This document shows, in pieces, positions 43,767-53,474 of a DNA stretch of 64,000 bases. The notes below the pieces were generated by a model. The model saw only the letters and a program-made list of their open reading frames with translations, searched no databases and was not told the origin of the DNA. The stretch is taken from positions 1 to 64,000 of the forward strand of contig JAIXOJ010000185.1 of assembly GCA_027486835.1 (NCBI GenBank). The letters run 5' to 3'. A program made the translations under genes and the position numbers. Every line of letters starts with the position of its first letter. Position 1 is the stretch's first letter. This DNA comes from Chitinophagaceae bacterium. Lineage in GTDB: Bacteria > Bacteroidota > Bacteroidia > Chitinophagales > Chitinophagaceae.

Positions 43767-44180
43767 GTGGGGATTGGGCGGGTTCGTAGGCATTGCGCAT
43801 ACCGATGAACACGAATCATGAACGGGGATTGGGTGGGCGTATAGGCATTGTGCATACCGATGAACACGATTATTGGCGCGGTTTGGGCGGGCACAAGGCA
43901 CCGCCCCTACGTGTGAACATGATTGATGGGGGTGGATTGGGCGGGCGCAAGGCGTCGCCCCACGTGTGAACATGAATGATGGGTATGGATTGGGCGGGCA
44001 CAATGCGCCGCCCATACGTGTTAACATGAATGATGGGTGGGGTTTGGGCGGGCGCAAGGCACAGCCCCTACGTGTGAACACGAATGATGGGTGGGGATTG
44101 GGCGGGCACAAGGCACCGCCCCTACGTGTGAACATGATTGATGGGTGGGGGTTGGGCGGGCGCTTAGGCTTCGCCCGTGC
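43767..44180. repeat. 54-bp tandem array
   Basis: The anchor gggcgggc (or gggtgggc) starts at 43776, 43831, 43885, 43939, 43992, 44046, 44100 and 44154: eight units of 54 bp (53-55). Each unit holds gggcgggcacaaggcaccgc, then ccctacgtgtgaacatgaat, then gatgggtgggg. The gggcgg...ccgccc part is self-complementary. Open frames here encode an 18-residue repeat (NDGWGLGGHKAPPLRVNM) without a plausible gene structure. It resembles dispersed REP-like elements. Confidence 0.85.
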
Positions 44181-44297
44181 GTTTTTTTATTGGTTGATTT
44201 GTTTGTTGGAATTGCCCAACCATTGTTTTACCAAACATTTTTTCAACAAAATCCTCTTCTTGTGCTGTATTTTGCGGGTTCACTCCGTGTTTATAAT

Positions 44298-45809
44298 ATG
44301 AAATTATTCAGTCCTGCTATTTCTCGCCTTGCCCGTTTAAGGTACGCCCGCATTGAGCAATGGGTAAACCAACCTGTTGCTACCCAAAGGGAGGTGCTTC
44401 AAGATTTGGTAACGCATGGCCAATACACTGAATTTGGTCGGCAGTATGGTTTGAACAAACTTTTCTCCGTTAAAGATTTTAAAAAAACGATTCCTATTCA
44501 TGAATATGATGAACTTAAACCCTACATAGACAAACTGATGCAGGGCGAACCTAATTTGCTTTGGAACACGCCTGTTAATTGGTTTGCCAAAAGCAGTGGC
44601 ACAACTAGCGATAAAAGCAAATTCATCCCTATTACCCAAGAAAGCTTGAACGATTGCCATTACCAAGCTTCGAAGGATGTGCTTACAATGTATTACAACT
44701 TTAATCCTGATAGTGATTTGCTTACGGGCAAAGGGTTGGTTGTGGGGGGGAGTCATCAAATTAGTCTCTTGAACGAAGACATTCAATATGGCGATTTGAG
44801 TGCTGTGTTGCTGCAAAATGCTCCGCTGTGGTCGGGGTGGATCAGGACACCAGAATTGTCTATTGCCCTTCTTGACGAATGGGAGGAAAAACTGGAACAG
44901 CTTGCACTTAGCACCATTAACGAGGATGTTACTTCTATTTCTGGGGTGCCTACTTGGACAATTTTACTCATCAAACGTATTTTACAAATAACCAAAAAAC
45001 AAACCTTGAAAGAGGTATGGCCTAACCTGGAATTGTATATCCACGGGGGGGTGTCTTTTGTTCCTTATCGGGCTCAATTTCAGCAGTTGGTGGGCGAGGG
45101 CGTTCATTACATGGAAATTTATAACGCTAGCGAGGGTTTTTTTGCTGCGCAGGATAGTCCTACTGCTGATGGTATGTTGCTCCTGTTGCAGCATGGAATT
45201 TTTTATGAGTTTATGCCTGTGGAAGAATATGGCAGCAGTAAACCCAAAACGGTGGGGCTGCAAGAGGTGGTGATTGGCAAACATTACGCATTGGTTATCA
45301 GTACGAATGGTGGCCTTTGGCGCTATTTGGTGGGTGATACCGTTCAATTTACCAGCCTCTACCCTTTTAGAATTAAAGTTTCGGGAAGACTAAAACACTA
45401 TATGAACGCCTTTGGGGAAGAGGTGATGGTTGATAATACTGACAAAGCGATTGAACAGGCTTGTTTGAAAACTGGGGCAGTTGTAAATGATTATACTGCC
45501 GCGCCAGTTTACATCAGTAACGAAAGCAATGGATGTCACCAATGGTTGATAGAATTTAATACCCCTCCCACAGACCTTCAAGCATTTGCTTATGAATTGG
45601 ATGATGCGCTAAAAAGTGTGAATAGCGACTATGAGGCAAAACGGCACAAGGATATTGCCCTTAGAATGCCCATCATTAATATTCTGCCGAAAAATTCATT
45701 CAATAAATGGCTGTACAGCAAAGGAAAACTGGGCGGGCAACATAAAATACCGCGCCTGAGCAATGACCGAACTTTTTTGGAAGAAATGCTTGCTTTTGCG
45801 GATTTATAA
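44298..45809 (+). CDS. GH3-family acyl-adenylate/amido synthetase-like protein
   Basis: 503 residues from the ATG at 44298 (MKLFSPAISRLARLRYARIE); the frame is open further upstream into the 54-bp array but without a protein-like start. It matches the GH3 superfamily: WFAKSSGTTSDKSKFIPIT is the phosphate-binding motif near residue 95, with YNASEGFFAAQD and YRYLVGD-like GLWRYLVGDTVQF as ATP/acyl-binding regions. Plant GH3 enzymes adenylate carboxylic acids and couple them to amino acids; bacterial members are poorly studied. Direct repeats bracket the gene. Confidence 0.9.
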   Translation: MKLFSPAISRLARLRYARIEQWVNQPVATQREVLQDLVTHGQYTEFGRQYGLNKLFSVKDFKKTIPIHEYDELKPYIDKLMQGEPNLLWNTPVNWFAKSSGTTSDKSKFIPITQESLNDCHYQASKDVLTMYYNFNPDSDLLTGKGLVVGGSHQISLLNEDIQYGDLSAVLLQNAPLWSGWIRTPELSIALLDEWEEKLEQLALSTINEDVTSISGVPTWTILLIKRILQITKKQTLKEVWPNLELYIHGGVSFVPYRAQFQQLVGEGVHYMEIYNASEGFFAAQDSPTADGMLLLLQHGIFYEFMPVEEYGSSKPKTVGLQEVVIGKHYALVISTNGGLWRYLVGDTVQFTSLYPFRIKVSGRLKHYMNAFGEEVMVDNTDKAIEQACLKTGAVVNDYTAAPVYISNESNGCHQWLIEFNTPPTDLQAFAYELDDALKSVNSDYEAKRHKDIALRMPIINILPKNSFNKWLYSKGKLGGQHKIPRLSNDRTFLEEMLAFADL

Positions 45810-46203
45810 AACCAACAACAGAATTTTAGTGGAACAACTGTGAATGAAATGGGTGCATACAAGTTTTTCGCTCCCCTAATTTAAACCTCACCCCAACCCC
45901 TCTCCAAAGGATAGGGAACTGGAATTTTAGCCTAGTATTGATGGAAAGATTTTTTTACACTTTGTTTATTTGGCGCATGTAACTTGTTTTTCGGTAGTTA
46001 GCGTTTATCTAACATCAACAGCATAGCGATTTGGTACAGTAAAAGCGAAAAACTTTTATACACCCTTTCGTTTTGAAGTTTAGTTTCAACCTTTAAATGG
46101 TTTGAAATCATAAAATGGTTTGCGAAGGGTGCAAAAACCTTTTATGCACCTAAATAAAATTGATTACCAAAATTGTTTGCCTTAGGCTATATAACTTTTG
46201 CAC
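45810..46203. other. Spacer with direct repeat copy 2
   Basis: 394 bases without a gene; holds the right ~200-bp direct repeat and a further aaaaaccttttatgcacc echo of its end near 46128-46150. Confidence 0.55.
45863..46065. repeat. ~200-bp direct repeat, right copy
   Basis: Same orientation and internal order as 43395-43596, with scattered substitutions and short indels; roughly 80-85% identical by eye. Separation between copy starts is 2468 bp. Confidence 0.85.
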
Positions 46204-47301
46204 ATGCTTATAAAAGAAATTATACAAACGCTCACTGCTTTTGCACCACCTGCTTATCAAGAAAGCTATGACAATTGTGGATTGATTACGGGTGCACCAT
46301 CCTGGTTATGTACTGGGGTATTATGCTCGTTGGATACTACTGAAGCCGTAGTGCTTGAAGCTGTACAAAAAGGCTGCAACTTAATTGTGGCCCATCATCC
46401 GATTGTTTTTTCGGGGCTTAAGAAAATTAATGGGAGTACTTACGTCGAGAAAACCATCATTGCAGCCATAAAGCATGATGTGGCCATTTATGCCATACAT
46501 ACCAATGCCGACAATATTTTCGATGGGGTGAATCATAAAATTGGGGAACGTATTGGATTGACAAACATGAAAATTCTGTTGCCCAAGAATCATCTTCTTA
46601 CAAAATTGACCACGTTTGTGCCTACTCAACATTTGGAGCAGGTACGCCAAGCACTGTTTAGGGCGGGAGCGGGAAATATTGGGAATTACAGCGAGGCAAG
46701 TTTTTCAGCAAAAGGCTTGGGTACTTACAAAGCCAATGAAAATGCCAATCCTTTTCTTGGTTCAAAAGGGTTAAGACATGAAGAACCCGAGGAGAGACTA
46801 GAAGTACTTATACCCAATTTTTTGCGACAAAGTGTGGTATCAGCTCTATTGCGTGCGCATCCTTATGAGGAAGTAGCTTACGACCTTGTGCCATTGGCAA
46901 ATGAAACTGCCCTCATCGGAAGTGGTATGTTTGGACAACTCCCTTCCCCCTGTGATGCCATTGATTTCTTAGGATTTATTAAAGAAGCCTTTGGTTTATC
47001 CGTTATTCGCCATACTCCTTTATTAAACAAACCGATACAAACAGTGGCAGTGTGTGGAGGGGCTGGCAGTTTTTTAACATCACATGCCATACGTGAGGGA
47101 GCGGATATTTTCCTAACGGCGGATGTGAAATACCATGAATTTTTTGATGCCGAAAACCAAATAATCTTAGCCGATATAGGCCATTGGGAAAGTGAACAGT
47201 TTACGGTAGATTTATTAATTGACGTTTTACATGCCGAATTTCCTACTTTTGGCCTCCATAAAAGTGAAGTAGTTACGAATCCGTTGAATTATTTTATCTA
47301 A
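46204..47301 (+). CDS. Nif3-like dinuclear metal centre protein
   Basis: 365 residues from the ATG at 46204; a TTG two codons upstream is in frame but less likely. The NIF3 fold is shown by ESYDNCGLITG near the N-terminus, LIVAHHPIVFSGLKKI with metal-binding histidines, AIYAIHTNADN and the C-terminal TADVKYHEFF and LADIGHWESE. The middle ~100 residues are the extra PII-like insertion of longer Nif3 proteins. Possible GTP cyclohydrolase-like role, not proven. It is followed by the C4 zinc-ribbon gene, a widespread neighbour. Confidence 0.93.
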   Translation: MLIKEIIQTLTAFAPPAYQESYDNCGLITGAPSWLCTGVLCSLDTTEAVVLEAVQKGCNLIVAHHPIVFSGLKKINGSTYVEKTIIAAIKHDVAIYAIHTNADNIFDGVNHKIGERIGLTNMKILLPKNHLLTKLTTFVPTQHLEQVRQALFRAGAGNIGNYSEASFSAKGLGTYKANENANPFLGSKGLRHEEPEERLEVLIPNFLRQSVVSALLRAHPYEEVAYDLVPLANETALIGSGMFGQLPSPCDAIDFLGFIKEAFGLSVIRHTPLLNKPIQTVAVCGGAGSFLTSHAIREGADIFLTADVKYHEFFDAENQIILADIGHWESEQFTVDLLIDVLHAEFPTFGLHKSEVVTNPLNYFI

Positions 47302-47413
47302 AAAGGAGCTACTTAGTTTTGGAATTTTCCGCACTAAAGCAATTTTAGAAGAAGGAATACAAGGTGAAACGTTGCTTGTGTTGTTGTAAAAATTTAATAA
47401 ATAGCATAATAGA

Positions 47414-48172
47414 ATGTCTGCATTAAAGGAATACTCAGTAGAGGAAAAATTAGTAGGTTTAATTAAACTTCAAAAGGTTGATACACAGTTAGACCAAATT
47501 AAGATTCTAAGAGGTGAATTGCCAATAGAAGTGAGCGACTTGGCAGATGAAGTACAGGGATTGCACGCCCGCAAAACCCGTATTGAAGAAGAAATCAACG
47601 GTATCACCGAGTTTGTAGAATCAAAAAGGCAGGTGATTAGGGACGGAGAGGCTGGTCTTGCAAAGTATGAAAAGCAAAGTGATAACGTAAAAAACAGTCG
47701 GGAATTTGAGGCACTAAACAAAGAAATCGAAATGATGCAATTGGACATTAAGTTGGCCGAAAAGCACATTAAAGATGCCAATGAAGAATTGGTGCAGAAA
47801 GCAAAGGAATTAGATGCTGCCAAAAAGCAAATTAGTGCTAAAGACAGCGTACTTACCAGTAAAAAAAGCGAGCTAGAAAAAATTATTGCTGAAACAGAAA
47901 AGGAAGAAAAAGTGTTAAAGCAACTTTCTGATGAAGCAAGAAAAGATGTGGAAGATAGATTGCTGTATAGCTACGACCGTATCCGTAAAAACTACCGCAA
48001 TGGACTTTCTGTTGTTCCAGTAGAAAGAGATGCTTGTGGCGGTTGTTACAATGCGATTCCTCCACAACGTCAAAGTGAAATTCGTTTACACAAGAAACTA
48101 GTGGTATGCGAAAACTGTGGTCGTATTCTTGTGGATTCTGACTTAAATGACAGTGTTGAAGTGAAGGCTTAG
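47414..48172 (+). CDS. C4-type zinc ribbon protein with coiled coil
   Basis: A 252-residue protein. Residues ~20-190 form a long antiparallel coiled coil rich in E, K, L and A. The C-terminus has a zinc ribbon: CGGCYN and, 22 residues later, CENCG (two CxxC pairs). This is the DUF164/CT398-like family, which often lies next to nif3. It is proposed to handle nucleic acid or to act in export, but the role is unsettled. It is 112 bases after nif3 and followed by a terminator. Confidence 0.9.
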   Translation: MSALKEYSVEEKLVGLIKLQKVDTQLDQIKILRGELPIEVSDLADEVQGLHARKTRIEEEINGITEFVESKRQVIRDGEAGLAKYEKQSDNVKNSREFEALNKEIEMMQLDIKLAEKHIKDANEELVQKAKELDAAKKQISAKDSVLTSKKSELEKIIAETEKEEKVLKQLSDEARKDVEDRLLYSYDRIRKNYRNGLSVVPVERDACGGCYNAIPPQRQSEIRLHKKLVVCENCGRILVDSDLNDSVEVKA

Positions 48173-48242
48173 TTCGAAACCAAGAACTTTGTTCCATAGA
48201 AATGTACAATAAGCAGTTAAATGTTTCGTACAATATTGAATT

Positions 48243-48270
48243 AAAGAGCTACCCTGTGTAGCTCTTTTTT
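48243..48270 (+). terminator. Terminator after the zinc-ribbon gene
   Basis: aaagagcta (48243-48251) and tagctcttt (48259-48267) arms with a 7-base loop and a T run. The next gene begins 12 bases later. Confidence 0.8.
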
Positions 48271-48281
48271 ATTTTCGTAAA

Positions 48282-49772
48282 ATGATGAAGAAATTCGTAC
48301 TTATTTGCTGTTTTTTGACCTACTATATTTTTGCCAAAGCGCAAAAAGTGTATGAATTTAACAGTACTTGCCAACAAGCCTATCAAGAAATCATCAAACT
48401 AAAAATAAGCAATGGGATTGCTTTATTAGAAAAGGCGAAACAACAAAATCCCAATAACCTAATACCAGTTTATTTAGACAATTATGTGGATTTAGTAACC
48501 CTGTTTTTTAATGAAGATGTTTCGGAATATGCAATCAAGAAAACACAGATAGAGGCCAGAATAAAACTCTTAGAAACGGGTGATGCGTCCTCCCCCTTCT
48601 ATAAATATTGCTTAAGTACGGTTTATCTTCAAAAAGCTTTTATTGAAATCAAATTTGCAGAAACATGGCGAGCAAGCTGGGATGTAAGAAAATCATTCTT
48701 GCTAATAAAAGAAAATAAAAAAGCCTTTCCCACTTTCGCACCCAATGATTTGCTTTATGGGGGACTTCAAACTGTAATTGCCACCATTCCCAGCGGTTAT
48801 TCCTTTATTGCCAACTTCATTGGCCTTAGTGGTTCCATTTCTGAAGGAATGAAACTCGTTAAAAATTTTACCAACAGCTCTGACCCTTACGCGAAGCTGA
48901 TGTCTGCTGAAAGTGCCTTTATTTTTTGCTATTTAGAATACCATATTGAAAATAAAAAAGCAGATGCGTTCAAATTTATCCAAACAAGAAAGCTAGATTT
49001 GGTAAACAATCACCTCTTGGCATACATGGCTGCGAACATAGCCATTACAGACAAACAAATGGAATTTGCCAAAAACACCATTCTAAACAGAAATAAATCA
49101 GCGGAGTATTATCCATTACCCATTTGGGATTATGAATTAGGCTTCATTAAACTTTATCACCTAGATTTTGCAGATGCAGCCATACTGCTTGAAAGCTTTT
49201 TAGCAAAGTTCAAAGGGCGCTTTTATGTAAAAGACACCTATCAAAAACTCAGTTGGTGTTATTATTTACTGGGCAATAATGCAGCAGCAGAAACAGCTAG
49301 AGCGAATATTTTGAAAAAAGGCGCTACAGAAACTGATGCAGATAAACAAGCTTTGAAGGATGCCAAAAGCAATACTTGGCCAAACGCTTCCTTGCTAAAA
49401 GCAAGAATGCTTTTTGATGGGGGCTATTATTCCGAAGCCTTGGCTATACTCAACCCAAAGAATGTAAGTACATTCAAACTTGAAGAAGAAAAACTCGAGT
49501 ACCAATACCGTTTGGGAAGGATTTACGATGATTTGCATAAAGATGCCGAAGCCATTCAATACTACAAATCGGCAATTGAATTAGGCTTGAATAGAAAAGA
49601 ATACTACGCTGCTAGAGCAGCCTTACAGATAGGTGAGATTTATGAAAAACAAAATAAAAAATCGGACGCCATCATTTTCTACGAAAAATGTCTCAGTATT
49701 AAGGATCATGAATACAAGAACTCGCTAGACCAAAAAGCAAAAGCGGGTATTGAGCGCTGTAATGGAGATTAA
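48282..49772 (+). CDS. Exported TPR-repeat protein
   Basis: A 496-residue protein with a signal peptide (MMKKFVLICCFLTYYIFAKA, then Q). The rest is helical, with tetratricopeptide-like repeats most evident in the C-terminal third: YYSEALAILNPKN, LEYQYRLGRIYDDLHKDAEA, IQYYKSAIELGL and AALQIGEIYEKQNKKSDAII. It is probably a periplasmic or surface scaffold. No enzymatic domain is seen. The start codon is 12 bases after a terminator, so the promoter must overlap that hairpin or lie within the preceding gene. Confidence 0.82.
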   Translation: MMKKFVLICCFLTYYIFAKAQKVYEFNSTCQQAYQEIIKLKISNGIALLEKAKQQNPNNLIPVYLDNYVDLVTLFFNEDVSEYAIKKTQIEARIKLLETGDASSPFYKYCLSTVYLQKAFIEIKFAETWRASWDVRKSFLLIKENKKAFPTFAPNDLLYGGLQTVIATIPSGYSFIANFIGLSGSISEGMKLVKNFTNSSDPYAKLMSAESAFIFCYLEYHIENKKADAFKFIQTRKLDLVNNHLLAYMAANIAITDKQMEFAKNTILNRNKSAEYYPLPIWDYELGFIKLYHLDFADAAILLESFLAKFKGRFYVKDTYQKLSWCYYLLGNNAAAETARANILKKGATETDADKQALKDAKSNTWPNASLLKARMLFDGGYYSEALAILNPKNVSTFKLEEEKLEYQYRLGRIYDDLHKDAEAIQYYKSAIELGLNRKEYYAARAALQIGEIYEKQNKKSDAIIFYEKCLSIKDHEYKNSLDQKAKAGIERCNGD

Positions 49773-49849
49773 GTGGTATCCTACAAATGAAAATGCAGTA
49801 ACAATAACCTGAATAAAGGAGCATTATCGTAACCAAAACATTAGCCAAC

Positions 49850-50428
49850 ATGAACATACATTTCGACGAGCTACTTACAGTAACATTCACCTTATTCGCA
49901 GTGATTGATGTGGTTGGGTCAATACCCTTGCTGATTTCACTTAAAGAAAAAATGGGAGAAATCAAAGCTGTACAAGCGACACTTGTTTCGGGGGGACTAA
50001 TGATTTTGTTTTTATTTTTTGGTGATAGTTTACTCAATATTTTGGGACTTGATAAACAATATTTTGCTTTAGGAGGTTCCATTGTTATTTTCTTACTTGG
50101 CCTTGAAATGGTACTTGGCCACGAAATTTTCAAGGCAGACAAAGATGCTAAGGCTGGAAATTTAGTACCCATTGCATTTCCTGTGATAGCAGGTAGCGGT
50201 ACCCTAACCACCATCATGAGTTTAAAAGCCAATTATTTAGACTGGGTTATCACTGTTGGCATTTTGGTGAATCTGGTGGTAATCTATTTTACATTGCGCT
50301 CACTGAAATTTATTGAAAGAATCTTAGGCGATGCCGGATTAATTGCTGTTAGAAAATTCTTTGGTGTAATTCTATTGGCAATTGCCGTGAAAATATTCAC
50401 CACCAACATCGTTGCTTTCAAGCACTAG
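49850..50428 (+). CDS. MarC-family integral membrane protein
   Basis: A 192-residue protein with six predicted membrane helices. The MarC/UPF0056 family text is clear: TVTFTLFAVIDVVGSIPLLI, ALGGSIVIFLLGLEMVLG, PIAFPVIAGSGTLTTIMSL and the C-terminal FFGVILLAIAVKIFTTNI. MarC proteins were once linked to multiple antibiotic resistance, but their transport role is not established. Standalone gene. Confidence 0.92.
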   Translation: MNIHFDELLTVTFTLFAVIDVVGSIPLLISLKEKMGEIKAVQATLVSGGLMILFLFFGDSLLNILGLDKQYFALGGSIVIFLLGLEMVLGHEIFKADKDAKAGNLVPIAFPVIAGSGTLTTIMSLKANYLDWVITVGILVNLVVIYFTLRSLKFIERILGDAGLIAVRKFFGVILLAIAVKIFTTNIVAFKH

Positions 50429-50522
50429 CACTTAGACAGATTTTCTCCAAATTGATTTATTTCTAAATTCTGATTAACACAAGTAGAACATCTACTTTTT
50501 ACCACAATCAATTACTATTATC

Positions 50523-51557
50523 ATGATACAAATAGATGGCACAAGTGTGCATGAAGTGATATTCCATCGCATCAAACAATCCACTAACGAACTAATGTTA
50601 AGTGATGAAACAAGCGATGATGTAAACGAAGAAGAAAGTAATGTGATGAAGAAAATATTTCTCAAACCATTTCAAAATAGCACCATTACTTATGAGTTTA
50701 TGCATCCGATTAGTATTGATTTAAATCCATTGTACAGCATAATGGTTAAAATGGAAACAGAGCCCAGAGAATTTATTGCCCAATCTAAACACATTGCGGA
50801 GCATCTTCAAATGGTATCCAAACATCCTAACATAAAAGATGGGGATTTATTTATTATGCGCTTTAGTGGCATTCAACTAAAAGGGAATGCTTATGATGCG
50901 GTTGGCATTTATAAAATAGAAAATAAAGAAAGCTTTATTGAAACACCTTCTAACCCAAAAGGGGCAAAAAACAATATCGTTTTCAAAAAAGGCATCAGTA
51001 GCCGTAAGCTGGATAAAGCATGCTTAATCTTGTTTACAGAAAAGCCTTACACCATATTTTCAATTGACAATTCTAGTGCCGATGCAGATTATTGGCAAAA
51101 TGAATTCATTAAGCTCCTTTGCAAAAAAGACAATATAAATAGCACCAATGATTTTCTCTCGTTGACCAAAAACTTTGTTACCAAGCAGTTGCCCAGCGAA
51201 TTTGAAGTATCCAAAGCGGATCAAATTGACTTATTAAATCGTTCCGTAGATTATTTTAAAACTCACGAAACCTTTGACAAAGCAGAGTTTGAAAACGAAG
51301 TGTTACATCACGATAATCTAAAAGAATCGTTCAGAAAGTTTGACGAAACCCAAAGGGAAGAGAACGACCTTACATTTACAGATAACTTTGAAATTGCATC
51401 AGAGGTGGTAAAAAAGCAAGCCAGAAATTTTAAAAGTATTCTCAAATTGGATAAAAACTTCCATATCTATATTCATGGCAATCGTGAATTGATAGAATCA
51501 GGCGTAGATGAAACTGGCAGGAAGTACTATAAAATCTATTACGAAGAAGAGCATTAA
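50523..51557 (+). CDS. Nucleoid-associated protein (NA37/YejK-like)
   Basis: A 344-residue soluble protein. VHEVIFHRIKQSTNELMLSD, then a central GDLFIMRFSGIQLKGNAYDA and LDKACLILFTEKPY, and the terminal GRKYYKIYYEEEH match the 37-kDa nucleoid-associated protein family (NdpA/YejK). The protein is acidic overall, so DNA binding may be indirect. The family also appears in phage-defence contexts, but nothing else here suggests that. Confidence 0.82.
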   Translation: MIQIDGTSVHEVIFHRIKQSTNELMLSDETSDDVNEEESNVMKKIFLKPFQNSTITYEFMHPISIDLNPLYSIMVKMETEPREFIAQSKHIAEHLQMVSKHPNIKDGDLFIMRFSGIQLKGNAYDAVGIYKIENKESFIETPSNPKGAKNNIVFKKGISSRKLDKACLILFTEKPYTIFSIDNSSADADYWQNEFIKLLCKKDNINSTNDFLSLTKNFVTKQLPSEFEVSKADQIDLLNRSVDYFKTHETFDKAEFENEVLHHDNLKESFRKFDETQREENDLTFTDNFEIASEVVKKQARNFKSILKLDKNFHIYIHGNRELIESGVDETGRKYYKIYYEEEH

Positions 51558-51591
51558 GCGAAAGATTGGATTTCTTTTTTTGAAAGCCATT

Positions 51592-52674
51592 CTATTTCTG
51601 CTGTTTTGGATGCCATAATAGCTCAGCTAAACGGCCATTACTACCAGCCAGAAGAATTGTAGCACCTTTTCTAGCTTTACGAACTACATGGTAGCTTTCA
51701 TCACTTATGTGGCTCCAGTGCATTCCTTTATCAAAGGAAACATCAACACCGCTAGTGCCGCAAGCAACAAGACTGCGTTTATCAATCGAGATCACACTAC
51801 TCTTATACCCCAACGGTGGAATCCTGGGTTGTGAGAAAAGCACACTATCATTCCCATTTATTTTAAACAGGATTGTGTTACCAAAAGAATTATAAGCAGA
51901 GTCGAAATCTCCTCCTACAATAATACCTTTTCGGTTTCCTAACATAGCCATTGCATTGGCACCTTTGCTTGCCTTTCCACCCATAGAAGGAATTGGTATG
52001 CCCAATAAACTTGCATTAGCATAGAGTTTAGAGGCCATACCGCCTGAAATAAAATACCAGTTTTTATTCCTTGCTTCCATTCCCCCGATATTTCCATTAC
52101 TTGCAGCAAATAAAGCCTCGCCGGTGTTACAGGTAGCACCAGTTTGTCGTAGCCATGTCTCACCTCCATCATGGGTTTGTGCAACAAAAAAGGATCCATC
52201 AATGGGATCACCAATTACAGTTCCATTTTGCGTATCGCTAAATCTGAGTGCATCTAAAAACATCCCTTTAGTAGAATCTTCAAACACTTTTTTCCAATGT
52301 ATCCCAGCATCTACTGTTTTAAGCAATATGGCAGGCTCCCCAACCGCCATAATTATGGCTGTTTTATTATCAAATGCCTCTACTGCCCTAAAATCACGAT
52401 GTTCGTAACCATTAACCTTTATTGGCTTAAATCCTGATGCAACAGAAGTTCTCAAGGCAACAAAACCTTTACTACCGCTGCACCAAATAACTTGGTCATC
52501 CACTACACAAAGTCCCCGAATGCTTGTTTTGCCCAAACTATCAACTTTTTGTAAGAAAACCGACTGAGCGGAAGGATTAAAAACTAATAGCGAGAGCAAT
52601 AAAATAGGTACAAATCGAAAAAATAACACGGGGGAAGTTTTAGAATTAACATGAAAGTAATAATCGGATTCCAA
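51592..52674 (-). CDS. Exported Ycf48-like / BNR-repeat propeller protein
   Basis: A 360-residue protein with an N-terminal membrane/signal segment (FFRFVPILLLSLLVFNPSAQ). Repeated blades of the sialidase/Ycf48 type follow: HWKKVFEDSTKGMFLDALRF, FVAQTHDGGETWLRQTG, SFGNTILFKINGND and SGVDVSFDKGMHWSHIS. The DGGxxW and DxGxxW Asp-box forms are clear. Such propellers bind proteins or glycans; many in Bacteroidota are of unknown role. Convergent with the nucleoid protein gene. Confidence 0.82.
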   Translation of the reverse strand: MESDYYFHVNSKTSPVLFFRFVPILLLSLLVFNPSAQSVFLQKVDSLGKTSIRGLCVVDDQVIWCSGSKGFVALRTSVASGFKPIKVNGYEHRDFRAVEAFDNKTAIIMAVGEPAILLKTVDAGIHWKKVFEDSTKGMFLDALRFSDTQNGTVIGDPIDGSFFVAQTHDGGETWLRQTGATCNTGEALFAASNGNIGGMEARNKNWYFISGGMASKLYANASLLGIPIPSMGGKASKGANAMAMLGNRKGIIVGGDFDSAYNSFGNTILFKINGNDSVLFSQPRIPPLGYKSSVISIDKRSLVACGTSGVDVSFDKGMHWSHISDESYHVVRKARKGATILLAGSNGRLAELLWHPKQQK

Positions 52675-52775
52675 AAATTCTATAAAAATTGTTTTTTCAT
52701 TTTGCCAAGAAGATTATATTTGTGAATCACATTGCCCTTAATTGTTTTAATTATTACTAAAAACTAACATTGCTA

Positions 52776-53435
52776 ATGATAGAGGTTTCTCTAATTTTAC
52801 TCTCCTATTTGATTGGTTCTATTCCAACTTCCGTCTGGGTAAGCAAATACTTTTTCGATATTGATATTAGAAACTATGGAAGTGGTAATGCAGGCGCAAC
52901 AAACACCTATAGGGTTTTAGGTAAAAAATGGGGAACATTTGTGATGATTATCGACATGCTCAAGGGAGTAATTGGAACTTCGCTATATATTTTCATCGCT
53001 TTTTACCGCGGACATGAATTAGAACGAACAAATTTCATGATTGGCTTGGGTCTAGCAGCTGTTATAGGGCATATCTTCCCGTTATGGGCAGAGTTTAAAG
53101 GAGGCAAAGGCGTTGCAACGCTTTTTGGAATGGCAGTAGCCATACAACCACTGGTAGCATTGTGCTGCGTGGGTGTATTTTTAACCGTACTCTATTTAAC
53201 TCGTTTTGTATCACTTAGTTCCATATTGGCTGGTGTTTCGTTTATGGTATTTATCTTATTTATCTTCAACGAACACGAAATATTATATAGGGCATTTGCT
53301 GTGATGGTTGCATTAATGATAATTCTTACCCACCAAAAAAATATTTCAAGAATTCTCAACGGCACTGAAAGTAAAGTGCCAATATTAAAATACCGAGATA
53401 GAAGGAAAGAAAAACGCCAAATAAGGCAAGATTAA
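52776..53435 (+). CDS. plsY: Glycerol-3-phosphate acyltransferase PlsY
   Basis: 219 residues from the ATG at 52776; a TTG two codons upstream is in frame. It is an integral membrane acyltransferase of the PlsY family, which uses acyl-phosphate to make lysophosphatidic acid, the first step of phospholipid synthesis. The three family motifs are visible: IGSIPTSVWVSKYF, GSGNAGATNTYRVLGKKWG and FKGGKGVATLFG. A basic tail (RDRRKEKRQIRQD) follows the last helix. The next gene starts 39 bases downstream. Confidence 0.95.
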   Translation: MIEVSLILLSYLIGSIPTSVWVSKYFFDIDIRNYGSGNAGATNTYRVLGKKWGTFVMIIDMLKGVIGTSLYIFIAFYRGHELERTNFMIGLGLAAVIGHIFPLWAEFKGGKGVATLFGMAVAIQPLVALCCVGVFLTVLYLTRFVSLSSILAGVSFMVFILFIFNEHEILYRAFAVMVALMIILTHQKNISRILNGTESKVPILKYRDRRKEKRQIRQD

Positions 53436-53474
53436 AAAAGAAGGGCTGTAAAAAACTTTCAACTATTTTACAAA

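Noticed and set aside
43665-44301. ORFs of 111 and 156 residues within the 54-bp array
   Set aside because: Both are translations of the repeat unit, on opposite strands, with no independent coding signal.
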